Source: Cupriavidus sp. WKF15 (GTDB lineage: Bacteria; Pseudomonadota; Gammaproteobacteria; Burkholderiales; Burkholderiaceae). From it: a stretch of DNA of 64,000 nucleotides. The stretch's first letter is position 1; each line of letters starts with the position of its first letter. The notes beneath the pieces were generated by a model. The model was not told the DNA's origin and made no database searches. It saw nothing but the letters and a program-made list of their open reading frames with translations. Below are positions 17,803 to 24,699 of this stretch, piece by piece. The stretch covers positions 682,001 to 746,000 of the forward strand of contig NZ_CP119574.1 in the NCBI RefSeq assembly GCF_029278605.1. The letters are read 5' to 3'. A program made the translations under genes and the position numbers.

Positions 17803-18023
17803 GGCGCTACTCCCAGCACCGCGGCGGAGATACTTCACGGCAACGGCGCATTGACGTCGACGGCCAGATGGCCAGCCAACGGATCCAGGTTGGGCGAGAA
17901 GATCGAGTTCGTTATCGATCAGTGAGCCTGTATTCCATATTAAGCATCCTCTTTTGAGGAGCGCCGTGGTTGATCTGCGTCAAAGCGAGGCCTGTGCGAG
18001 CAATCGGGGCGTCGTGCTGGAGT

Positions 18024-18107
18024 GGGGGCCTGATCCTGGAGGACGCCCGCCAAGGTTCCGACCCCAATGCCCTGGTCGTTTCAAACCACGCGGGCTGGCA
18101 AGCCCCG
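18024..18107 (+). pseudogene. short fragment resembling FMN-dependent alpha-hydroxyacid dehydrogenase
   Basis: About 26 codons read GLILEDARQGSDPNALVVSNH followed by AGWQ. This matches the EDA-x-x-A-x-D-x-G-A-D-x-(I/L)-V-V-S-N-H-G-G-R-Q active-site region of lactate/glycolate oxidases, with the key His retained but GGR changed to AGW. Nothing before or after continues the family, so it is gene debris. Confidence 0.4.
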
Positions 18108-18283
18108 GGAGCGACAAATCGGCGCCGCTATTGCTTCGTGAGTGAGCACTTGGGGCACCGACTATGTTGCGGCCGTCTAGCCGAGGCCAGTGGTGGCGAG
18201 GGCACCCCACGGTGCCCATTGCGTCCGATTGACGCGGACCGGGGCTGTCGAGGCGCCGGGGCCCTGGCCGGCCGGAATCACGG

Positions 18284-18412
18284 CTGCTCCTTTGCGCTGC
18301 CCCCCTGCACGGTGTCCAGGTCGCCCGCCGCTTTGCGCTGCGCCTGCTCGGCAGCGGTAAGCCGATCGGCGAGCGCCGCGGCCTGGGCTTCAAGCCGGGC
18401 CCGAGCTCTGCT
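18284..18412 (-). pseudogene. kfrA: KfrA coiled-coil fragment
   Basis: The minus strand encodes RARLEAQAAALADRLTAAEQ then AQRKAAGDLDTVQ, matching residues about 270-315 of the intact KfrA (KLEAQAAALAERLTERLAVAEQ). It has no start and no ribosome site. With the fragment at 17297-17557 it shows that a second kfrA copy once lay here and lost its middle. Confidence 0.65.
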
Positions 18413-18471
18413 GAGGTTCGTGCCCTCGGAACGTCCGATGCTCGAGCCATGCCGAGGCTTCTGTGGACCAC

Positions 18472-18849
18472 CTAAACCCGAATGACGAGGTCGGAATACT
18501 TCCAGACGTGTTCGTCTGCCGATAGCAGTCGCAATGGTTCAGTGATCGCCTGGGCGATCAGCAGCCGATCAAACGGATCTCGATGGTGGTTTGGCAGATG
18601 ACGCACTGCGGCGGCATGCGAGTTCGTCACAGGAAGCTCGCGAAAGCCTGCGGCGGTGATTTCAGCGATAAGTTCGTCGACATTGACGTCGATCTTTTCG
18701 AGGCCTGCCTTGATGGAGATCTCCCAGATGCTGGCCGCACTGATGAAAACCTCCTCGGCATCCAAGATCAGTCGCTCCGCGGCCTGGCTCAGTTTGGGGT
18801 CATTCGTGACCGCCCAGAGGAAAACATGAGTATCGAGAAGGATGCGCAT
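18472..18849 (-). CDS. PIN-domain toxin (VapC-type)
   Basis: 125-residue PIN ribonuclease. The acidic residues of the active site are present: MRILLDTHVFLWA (Asp), SAASIWEISIKAGLEK (Glu), HHRDPFDRLLIAQA (Asp, Asp), LLSADEHVWKY. The family cleaves tRNA or rRNA and is held inactive by its antitoxin. Its ATG overlaps the antitoxin stop by one base (TAATG), giving translational coupling. Confidence 0.88.
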   Translation of the reverse strand: MRILLDTHVFLWAVTNDPKLSQAAERLILDAEEVFISAASIWEISIKAGLEKIDVNVDELIAEITAAGFRELPVTNSHAAAVRHLPNHHRDPFDRLLIAQAITEPLRLLSADEHVWKYSDLVIRV

Positions 18850-19085
18850 TACCGTCCTTCGAAGGCCGCGAGCAAGTCGTCAGGGAGCGGGGCATCGAAG
18901 TCGTCCGCCATGCGGATCTTGCCCTTCAGCCCACCAAGGCGCCGCGGGCTCTTTGGCTTGTCGAACGGCACGATCCGGGCCATGGGCTTGCCTGCCTTGG
19001 CGATCACGACCTCTTCGCCTGCCGCCACCTCTTCGATGAGCCGCGAAAGGTGCGTTTTCGCCTCATGAATGTTCACCGTCTGCAT
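18849..19085 (-). CDS. Phd/YefM-type antitoxin
   Basis: 78 residues. MQTVNIHEAKTHLSRLIEEV and then EVVIAKAGKPMARIVPF match the Phd/YefM DNA-binding N-terminus; the C-terminal half (GKIRMADDFDAPLPDDLLAAFEG) is the toxin-binding tail typical of partners of this PIN branch. It is first in the operon and expected to autorepress by binding the promoter between 19086 and 19180. Confidence 0.88.
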   Translation of the reverse strand: MQTVNIHEAKTHLSRLIEEVAAGEEVVIAKAGKPMARIVPFDKPKSPRRLGGLKGKIRMADDFDAPLPDDLLAAFEGR

Positions 19086-19184
19086 GTTTCACTCCCGTGA
19101 ATGGACTTAGTCTAGTTTAGTCAAGCCGGTTCGACAAGATCCTGTCAGGGCCATTAACCGAGGGCTTGGATTCCCCGAATTCAC

Positions 19185-19208
19185 TAGACATAAGCGCAGT
19201 TATGTCTA
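19185..19208. promoter_or_regulatory. perfect 9-bp inverted repeat upstream of kfrA
   Basis: TAGACATAA, six bases (GCGCAG), TTATGTCTA. It lies 77-100 bp before kfrA and about 100 bp from the antitoxin start. KfrA proteins repress their own promoter by binding inverted repeats, so this is a candidate KfrA operator; a recombinase core site is the alternative. Confidence 0.55.
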
Positions 19209-19240
19209 AAGTATCCTCGCTGGAATTAGCTTTCATGCGT

Positions 19241-19253
19241 ATTACGTAGTAAT
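19241..19253. promoter_or_regulatory. ATTAC-GTA-GTAAT palindrome in the kfrA promoter region
   Basis: A 5-bp perfect inverted repeat in an AT-rich stretch 32 bp before the kfrA ATG, near the expected -10 region. A possible second operator half or overlapping promoter. Confidence 0.4.
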
Positions 19254-19284
19254 ATTTATCATCATTTGCCCGGATTTTTATCCC

Positions 19285-20505
19285 ATGCCCGCTGCCGACC
19301 TGGATCTGACCGACGCCGCGCTACAGGCCGCGATGGCCCACGACATTGCCGAGCTGCGCAGCCGCTTCCCCGAAACCCGTGCGCTCTATCGCGAGGTCTG
19401 CGGGCTGCTGTTTTTTCGCTACGGCGTGACGCCCACCGCCAACAAGCTCTACAGCCTGGTGCGCAAGGGCAGCATGGGCACGCCCGCCGAGGTGCTGCAG
19501 GCGTTCTGGCAGGAGCTGCGCGGGCGCACGCGCGTGACCATCGACCATCCGGATCTGCCGGACGCCCTCAAGCAGATCGCCGCCGGGGCGGTCCAGACCA
19601 TCTGGCAGGCGGCCAACGAGGCCGCGACCGCGGAACTCGCGACGCTGCGCGCGGAGGCGCGTCACGCCGCGAGCGAAGCGGAAGCGCAGCGCGATGCGGC
19701 GCGCGTGGAGACGGCCGGCGCGCGCGAGGATGCCGCAGCGATCGCCGCCCAGCTGGCCGAAGTCCGGCAGGCGCACGATAGGGTGCAGGCGGACCTGGCC
19801 GCCGAGCGGCAGGCCCATGCGGCGACGCAGGCCCGGCTCGAGGCGGGGCGCACGGAACTGGAGGCGGGCCGGCGCCAGCTGGACGCCTTGCGCACCCAAT
19901 TCTCGACGGAGCTGGAGCGGGCGCGCGAGGCCGTGACGCTCGCGCAGGAACGGGCCGAAGCCAGCGAACGGCGCAGCTTGCGTGAACTGGACCAGGAGCG
20001 CACCGCGCGCCAGAAGAGCGAGCGCACCGCCGAAGACCTGCGCGCCGAACTGGCGGCGGCACGCAGCGAAGCGCGCGATGCGGCCGTGGCGCAGGCGGAG
20101 GGCCGCGCGAAGCTCGAAGCGCAGGCCGCGGCGCTGGCTGAGCGGCTTACCGAGCGGCTCGCGGTAGCCGAGCAGGCGCAACGCAAGGCCACGGGCGACC
20201 TGGAGGTCGTGCAGGCGGAACTCGCCGCGGCGCAGCGCCGGGCCGAGCGCGGCGAGGCGGAAGCGGCGCTCGCGCGTCAACTGCTGGCCACCTTGCGCGT
20301 CGCGCCGCGCGAACGTGGCGGAGTACGACGGCGCAAGGCCGGCAGTTCGGCGGCGACCGCACAGGATGATCAGGGCGTAGATCAGGGGGAAGGGCCGGGC
20401 GAAGAACGGGACGACGAGCAGGGGGCGCTGGCGCGGCCCGGCCACCCGGAGGACGTCAACGTCAGCCGCGACGGTAACGACAGCAGCGATGACAGCAAAG
20501 ACTGA
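19285..20505 (+). CDS. kfrA: KfrA-type DNA-binding coiled-coil protein
   Basis: 406 residues. Residues 1-110 form the KfrA DNA-binding domain (ETRALYREVCGLLFFRYGVT, then TANKLYSLVRKGSMGTPAEV). Residues about 110-345 are an uninterrupted Ala/Glu/Arg-rich coiled coil, and the last 60 are a disordered acidic tail. KfrA in IncP plasmids is an autorepressor and forms filaments that assist segregation. The downstream H-NS-like gene overlaps its last 17 bases, so the two are co-translated. The neighbourhood of integrase debris and a TA pair suggests a plasmid or integrated-element backbone segment. Confidence 0.85.
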   Translation: MPAADLDLTDAALQAAMAHDIAELRSRFPETRALYREVCGLLFFRYGVTPTANKLYSLVRKGSMGTPAEVLQAFWQELRGRTRVTIDHPDLPDALKQIAAGAVQTIWQAANEAATAELATLRAEARHAASEAEAQRDAARVETAGAREDAAAIAAQLAEVRQAHDRVQADLAAERQAHAATQARLEAGRTELEAGRRQLDALRTQFSTELERAREAVTLAQERAEASERRSLRELDQERTARQKSERTAEDLRAELAAARSEARDAAVAQAEGRAKLEAQAAALAERLTERLAVAEQAQRKATGDLEVVQAELAAAQRRAERGEAEAALARQLLATLRVAPRERGGVRRRKAGSSAATAQDDQGVDQGEGPGEERDDEQGALARPGHPEDVNVSRDGNDSSDDSKD

Positions 20506-20728
20506 GCGCGCGGATGCGATCCGCTGGATCCAGGCGCAAATGGCCGACTACGGGCTGACCCTGGAAGACCTGGACGCAGTGGGGGGCTTCGAGCCGCCGC
20601 CGCCGCCGCCGGTGGTCTGCTATCGCAACGCGGAAGGGCTGACCTGGGACGGGCAGGGCGAGATGCCATCGTGGCTCAAGCGGGCGGTCAATGCGGGGCA
20701 GAGCGTGGAGTTTTTCCGGGTCGACTAG
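20489..20728 (+). CDS. H-NS-like C-terminal DNA-binding protein
   Basis: 79 residues. The C-terminal half reads VVCYRNAEGLTWDGQGEMPS and then WLKRAVNAGQSVEFF, the H-NS family AT-hook-like motif (Y-R-x-x-x-x-x-T-W-x-G-x-G-x-x-P-x-W). An acidic Q-(G/E) replaces the basic GRGR core, so binding may differ from standard H-NS. The N-terminal helix (ADAIRWIQAQMADYGLTLED) is short, so it may need a partner for oligomerisation. Overlaps kfrA by 17 bp and is probably transcribed with it. Such plasmid-borne H-NS proteins silence foreign AT-rich DNA. Confidence 0.8.
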   Translation: MTAKTERADAIRWIQAQMADYGLTLEDLDAVGGFEPPPPPPVVCYRNAEGLTWDGQGEMPSWLKRAVNAGQSVEFFRVD

Positions 20729-21024
20729 CCCCGACCAATTGCACCATGTGATTTCATTGCGGGTGCACACGCAGTGTGTAAGGTTGCTGGCGCATTTATG
20801 TGAACGGGAATTCTCGGGGGCGGCCAAGGAACCCAGCCTGCGGCAGCTCGCACTCATCGCCAGGCTGCACAACAGCAGCGCGACCAAGTTGCCCAGCGAC
20901 TACGAGGTGCCAGTTAGCGCCAACCGGCGCGCCCATAGTCGAGTGCGAGGATCGACAGATAGGAGTGTGAGGCGCGCGCATCTGGGCAATGCAGCACGCT
21001 CTCACCCTAGCCAAGCTGCAAAAC
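20729..21024. other. intergenic, possible remnant
   Basis: One plus-strand frame contains EPSLRQLALIARLHNSSATK LPSDYEVP, which could be the degraded tail of a DNA-processing protein, but no start or complete domain is present. Nothing else recognised. Confidence 0.35.
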
Positions 21025-21252
21025 TTAGTCCACGAACTCGACAGCTCCGTTGCCTGCGGCCGCGATGCGGACAAGGCTGTCGGTGCCGTGAATCGAGGCT
21101 CCTACTACTGTGACGCGCGATCCCTTCGCGCCTGCTGCCGCAGCGATTCTGATCAGGTTGTCGAGTGTATGGACGGTAGCGTCAACTCGAAACCCACCCC
21201 CTGCCGTAGCTATGCGGATCAAGTCGTCAACCGCGCGCGACGAAATGTTCAT
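21025..21252 (-). CDS. 75-aa protein made of three internal repeats
   Basis: A strong GGAGGAG site six bases upstream fixes the start. The protein consists of three similar units of about 25 residues, each beginning D-x-L-(I/V)-R-I-A-(T/A)-A-(G/A): AVDDLIRIATAGGG at residue 7, TLDNLIRIAAAAGA at 33, GTDSLVRIAAAGNG at 58. Each unit is followed by a strand-like segment (FRVDAT, SRVTVVGAS, AVEFVD). This looks like a beta-alpha repeat built by duplication. I cannot name the family. It is monocistronic, between the H-NS gene and the pRiA4b-type gene. Confidence 0.65.
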   Translation of the reverse strand: MNISSRAVDDLIRIATAGGGFRVDATVHTLDNLIRIAAAAGAKGSRVTVVGASIHGTDSLVRIAAAGNGAVEFVD

Positions 21253-21456
21253 GTCTTCTCCTCCATGTGGCCTGAAGAGGGATGCTGCCACGTTAGAAGC
21301 CGCCGCACCAATAGGCCTGCGACCGAGATTCGCCCAATCCGCTATCGTAAGCTTTCCAGTTATGAGGAATCGATCGAGTTGCAGGTTTTTGATATAAGGC
21401 GTGGCAGGATCGCGGCCGCGTGATTGAGAGGCCAATGAGGCACCCAGAATGCGCGC

Positions 21457-22065
21457 ATGGCTTCCGATCCTGGGCCCGCGATCTCCGTCCTTCAATTTCG
21501 AATTGCTCTGCGCGGTCTGAGCCCGCCGGTTTGGCGACGCGTCCTCGTTCCTGAGCACTTGACGCTCGGACAATTGCACAATGTCATCCAGGTAGTCATG
21601 GGCTGGGCCGACGAACATCTGTACACATTCAGCATTCGTGGCAGGCGTTACGGCGAAGCCCATGAGGGCGTCTTGCAGTTCTCCACCGTGGCAAACGAAC
21701 TGCCGCTGACCGCGTTTCGTCTCCGCGAACACGAAGGATTCGTCTACGTGTATGACTTCAACGCGTGGTGGTGCCACGAGATTCGCATGGAGCGGCGTTT
21801 GCTGCGGCAACAGCCTGGCCAGTTGCCCCGTTGCGTGGCGGGTTGCGGGCCTTGCCCGCCCGAGGACATTGGCGGGATCGAGAGGTATCTGGAGGCCAGG
21901 GACGAACACAATGAATATGAGTCCCTCGATTGGCTCGAGTCGCTGCGCGAGCGGCCTATCGTGTTGGAAGACCTACGCGACGAGGTCGGCCGGTGGCTGA
22001 CTTGGCTGGATCGTCGCTTTGATCGTCAGATGGTCAATGATCGGTTGCGAGAGCTCGAGGGGTAG
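21457..22065 (+). CDS. plasmid pRiA4b ORF-3-like protein
   Basis: 202 residues. The conserved core FRIALRGLSPPVWRRVLVPE, then LTLGQLHNVIQVVMGWADEH and LYTFSIRGRRYG, is the defining start of the pRiA4b ORF-3 family. A Cys pair (RCVAGCGPCPPEDIGG) follows, then DWLESLRERPIVLED. The family is widespread on plasmids and in islands and has no established biochemical role. No operon partner; a transposase fragment follows 37 bp downstream. Confidence 0.85.
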   Translation: MASDPGPAISVLQFRIALRGLSPPVWRRVLVPEHLTLGQLHNVIQVVMGWADEHLYTFSIRGRRYGEAHEGVLQFSTVANELPLTAFRLREHEGFVYVYDFNAWWCHEIRMERRLLRQQPGQLPRCVAGCGPCPPEDIGGIERYLEARDEHNEYESLDWLESLRERPIVLEDLRDEVGRWLTWLDRRFDRQMVNDRLRELEG

Positions 22066-22101
22066 ACTGGTCGGCGCAGCTTCCAAGGGGGGAGGGCGGC
22101 C

Positions 22102-22492
22102 ATGCGTATCAGCTTGCAACTCGTAGTGCAGGACGATGGAGGCGTGCCAGCCACCGTCACCGAGATTGCCCAGTTCGAGAGAGACGGCATGGATGTGGGC
22201 TCGCTGGGCCTGCATCTGGAAGAGGCGAATCATTGCTGGGTCGGCTACAGCGCACGATGAGGCCACCGACGCCCGGCAGCAAACGGAGGTTGCTGCGAGC
22301 GTCCGCTCGCCCAAGATCCCGGAGCCCAGTCCGGTCCGCGCGGTCGGCATTGACGGCGGCTACCTTCGGCGGGCCGGCCACCGGCGCCGCCAGGATGGCT
22401 GGTTTGAAGTGATCATCGGGAAGTCCCTGCGGGATCAGGATGGCGCCGTTAGCCTTATTCACCTCGCCGAGTGGCGCCGCATGCGTCAGTAA
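22102..22492 (+). pseudogene. ISKra4-family transposase, N-terminal and middle fragments
   Basis: MRISLQLVVQDDGGVPATVT followed by FERDGMDVGSLGLHLEEA is the ISKra4 transposase start; it runs to a stop at 22257. After a deletion the second frame gives PVRAVGIDGGYLRRAGHRRR and QDGWFEVIIGKSLRDQDG, the region around the first catalytic aspartate (GIDGGY). The C-terminal half is missing here; a matching C-terminal piece lies at 29545-29758. Confidence 0.7.
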
Positions 22493-22757
22493 GCCATCCG
22501 GGTCCGCCGAAGCGCAGCGTGGACCAGCGTGTACAGGTTTACCACCTCCAGCCGGTCGTACTTTCCGGCCAGCGCCCGCTGCAGGCATCGGGTGATGGTC
22601 GGATCGTTGACCTCGTGGTCGGCGGGTTGAGCATGATGAAGCCCAGGCTCCGCCGGCTGGCATCCCACTCGCGCCAGAGGCGATAGCGGTACTGCTCGCA
22701 GTCGGACACGATGGCGCCGGCCTCGCCGTCGAGTGTGTGGCTGGTCAAGTGCTTCAT
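22486..22757 (-). pseudogene. DUF1643 protein, frameshifted
   Basis: Starts MKHLTSHTLDGEAGAIVSDC and EQYRYRLWREWDASRRSLGF IMLNP, the DUF1643 core. Where the family has NPSTAD the frame slips; the sequence continues in the next frame as ADHEVNDPTITRCLQRALAG and KYDRLEVVNLYTLVH. One base is missing (or the equivalent) at about 22630. DUF1643 proteins are phage/island-associated and uncharacterised. An extended -10 (TGCTACGAT) lies between this gene and the divergent one at 22791. Confidence 0.7.
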
Positions 22758-22775
22758 GCTACGATTTCCCCATCC
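22757..22775 (+). promoter_or_regulatory. extended -10 promoter element TGCTACGAT
   Basis: TGCTACGAT followed by a short CCATC stretch stands about 25 bp before the ATG at 22791. The same string with the same downstream context is found at 23318-23330 before the DUF1488 gene, so the two genes appear to share a promoter type. Confidence 0.4.
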
Positions 22776-22790
22776 AGAGCGGAGGTCGTC

Positions 22791-22996
22791 ATGACAATCG
22801 AAAGCTACCAGGGCTACACCGTCCGCGGCTTTGCAAAGCAGCTTGGCGATGGATCCTTCGAGGCATCCGGTGCAGTTGAAAAGGATGGGCGCCAGCTGGA
22901 AGGCTCTCGGACCCCTTGGGGTACTACCCCTCGTTTGAGCGGGCTGCGGCAGCCGGGATTGTCTGGGCGAAGGCCTGGGTGGACGCGCACAGTTGA
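22791..22996 (+). pseudogene. small YxGY-type protein, broken by a 2-base (CT) insertion
   Basis: Begins MTIESYQGYTVRGFAKQLGD, GSFEASGAVEKDGRQLEGS. A duplicated CT (GGCTCTCGG for GGCTCGG) at about 22907 shifts the frame; the continuation is DPLGYYPSFERAAAAGIVWA and KAWVDAHS with a stop at 22994. The restored 67-residue protein has the same layout as those at 24075 and 35047 (Y-x-G-(F/Y), a strand, G-rich turn, then an alanine helix with a late Asp). Function unknown. Confidence 0.6.
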
Positions 22997-23036
22997 GCCT
23001 GGCAAGGTCCCGATCCGCTAGGCAGCGGGGGCAGGC

Positions 23037-23320
23037 ATGAGCGAACGGATTCGCTGGATCACTGAGGAGTACCGCGGCATGTATGTCCACGCGATCGCCT
23101 TTGAGATCGCGGAGATTGGCCGAATGGAACCGCCCCCAGGGCAAAAGTGGGCTACATGATTGCCATCCGCTACACGGCTGACCGGGACGACGACATGATC
23201 TACGGGCCGGCAGGAGACCGCAGCGACTACTTCACCCGCACGGCGGCGGAGCAGGCCGCGCTCTATTACGGCAAGCGGGCGATCGACATCATTCAAGATC
23301 TGCCTAACACGCTCATGCTA
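23037..23320 (+). pseudogene. small hypothetical protein, frameshifted
   Basis: Frame one gives MSERIRWITEEYRGMYVHAI and AFEIAEIGRMEPPPGQK; one base later the second frame gives VGYMIAIRYTADRDDDMIYG, SDYFTRTAAEQAALYYGKRA, IDIIQDLP. The C-terminal F-x-(T)-x-x-x-A-A-x-x-Y-G-x-x-A helix resembles that of the protein at 35372. No stop follows naturally before the next promoter, so the end may be lost too. Function unknown. Confidence 0.5.
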
Positions 23321-23352
23321 CGATTCCTCCATCAAGCCAGAGGAGTTGAAAA

Positions 23353-23610
23353 ATGCCAAATTCCTTCTCGATACATTCGCCGAAGCCGTCCGACGACGGG
23401 GAGCGGGTGTACTTCACCATCGAGGCGGATGGAGCTAAAAGTAAAGGCTATATTTCGCGCTCGGCTCTTGATGAACTGGCCGGTGGCCATATTGGCGACC
23501 TCGGGGAGGTCTTCGACAAGCATCGAGATCGGATCAAGGAAGCGGCCCACCTTAAGTGGTTGGTGAATCCTTCACTCGATCCCATCGTGCTCAGTAGCGA
23601 CGATTTTTGA
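23353..23610 (+). CDS. DUF1488-like small protein
   Basis: 85 residues from MPNSFSIHSPKPSDDGERVY. The pattern (dd-x-x-V-Y-F-x-I-x-x-D-G, IS-x-x-A-L-x-x-L, F-x-x-H-R-x-x-I-x-x-A) matches DUF1488. The ribosome site (AGAGGAG) is strong and an extended -10 lies 25 bp upstream. A second DUF1488 protein is at 59197. Unknown function; the family is frequent in islands and stress-gene clusters of betaproteobacteria. Confidence 0.65.
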   Translation: MPNSFSIHSPKPSDDGERVYFTIEADGAKSKGYISRSALDELAGGHIGDLGEVFDKHRDRIKEAAHLKWLVNPSLDPIVLSSDDF

Positions 23611-23615
23611 GTGGC

Positions 23616-24042
23616 TCAATATAGCCTCATGAACTCCACCACATGGATCAAGCCTTCCGCAATCGTGTCCGCGTCGCTGCAGTCGTTCAGCCGCCCCACA
23701 CGGACGTTGGTCCCCCAACACCAGGCGGCACGCACCGCGCGGTATGTGGATTGACGGCTTCCAGCGGATGGCTTCGACAGGCGGGATGTTTTGGTATCCA
23801 AGCGGTACGCACGTGGGGTAGACCGCTCGGAAGACGGTCGGGCCGGGGTCGAGAGCGGCTGGCTTTGCCCGCGTCTCGCGCGCCCAAAGTCGATCGCCGG
23901 CATAGGCGTAGCGGCAATATCCGTTCTCGCGAAGCGCAACATAGTCGGGCGTGAAGCCGTCGCGCCTCGTCTGCGTCTTCCAGCCGTCCAGGATGGCGCG
24001 CACCATGGCGTCGGTGAACAGGATGGGGTGTTCTTTGGTCAT
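23616..24042 (-). pseudogene. phage morphogenesis/ASCH-like protein, frameshifted
   Basis: Starts MTKEHPILFTDAMVRAILDG and WKTQTRRDGF, then GDRLWARETRA and WKPSIHIPRGACRLVLG, a family annotated in prophages (often 'phage-related' or morphogenetic) with an RNA-binding-like fold. Around 23715 the frame changes and the tail TNVRVGRLNDCSDADTIAEG LIHVVEF is read in another phase to the stop at 23616. One indel inactivates it. It lies in a cluster of small, similarly damaged genes. Confidence 0.65.
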
Positions 24043-24074
24043 GCTAGGATCCTTGGCAGCATTGGGAGACAGCC

Positions 24075-24311
24075 ATGGACCGCGTTACCGAATATCGAGG
24101 ATTCGAGATTCATATTGACCTTGTGAGCACATCCGAGGACATGTTCGATGTTTGGTTCCAGATCGAGGGCCCGATGAGGCCTCCGGGAGTTGCTGCACTC
24201 GGCAAGCGAATCAAAGTCCACGGCGGCCCGTATTCTCGTCGCTGGGCATATCTTGTCGCCGAGGTAGCAGGCAGAGCCGCGGTGGATGTAGTTCTTGGCG
24301 TGGAGGAATAG
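24075..24311 (+). CDS. YRGF-family small protein (DUF6566/CV_2116-like)
   Basis: 78 residues: MDRVTEYRGFEIHIDLVSTS, EDMFDVWFQIEGPMRPPGVA, a strand with KVHGGPYSRRW, then a helix AYLVAEVAGRAAVDVVLG. About 80 percent identical to the product of 35047-35307, and laid out like that at 22791. GGGAGAC precedes the ATG. No enzyme motif. Similar proteins occur widely as small standalone genes in Burkholderiaceae; the family name is from memory. Confidence 0.7.
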   Translation: MDRVTEYRGFEIHIDLVSTSEDMFDVWFQIEGPMRPPGVAALGKRIKVHGGPYSRRWAYLVAEVAGRAAVDVVLGVEE

Positions 24312-24384
24312 GTTCACCCCGCAATCCCCATCCGCCTTGCTTCCTTCGCGTGCTACGCTCCTCTGGAGCGATAGGGGACAAACC

Positions 24385-24699
24385 ATGGCGAACTTCGAGA
24401 CCGATGCCGAAATACTCGAGTGGATTGCTAAACACAGCGAGGACGAATTCCGGCAACACGTAGAGCGCCACACGTTTGGCGACAGGCGTTTAGAGTACGC
24501 GCGTGCATATCTCGATAGGATCGACAGCCAGCGAGCGCAGAGGCGCGAGGAGCGAGCGCTTCTGGCGACGGAGCAGGCAGCGGGGGCGGCGCGGGACCAA
24601 GTCGAGACTGCGCGACAAGCGCTCCGCATTTCGAAATGGGCTCTCGGTATAGCTATCGTTTCCGCATTTGTGGCCGTGGCCGGTTTGGTCGGAAAATAG
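24385..24699 (+). CDS. small membrane-anchored hypothetical protein
   Basis: 104 residues from MANFETDAEILEWIAKHSED with AGGGGA nine bases upstream. The middle is a charged coiled coil (RIDSQRAQRREERALLATEQ) and the last 25 residues are one membrane helix (WALGIAIVSAFVAVAGLVGK). Tail-anchored topology with the coil in the cytoplasm is likely. No family recognised. It overlaps antisense the tail of the broken methyltransferase. Confidence 0.55.
   Translation: MANFETDAEILEWIAKHSEDEFRQHVERHTFGDRRLEYARAYLDRIDSQRAQRREERALLATEQAAGAARDQVETARQALRISKWALGIAIVSAFVAVAGLVGK

Noticed and set aside
19321..20445. 374-residue minus-strand open frame
   Set aside because: Antisense of the KfrA coiled coil, whose repeated Ala/Glu/Arg codons produce long complementary frames.
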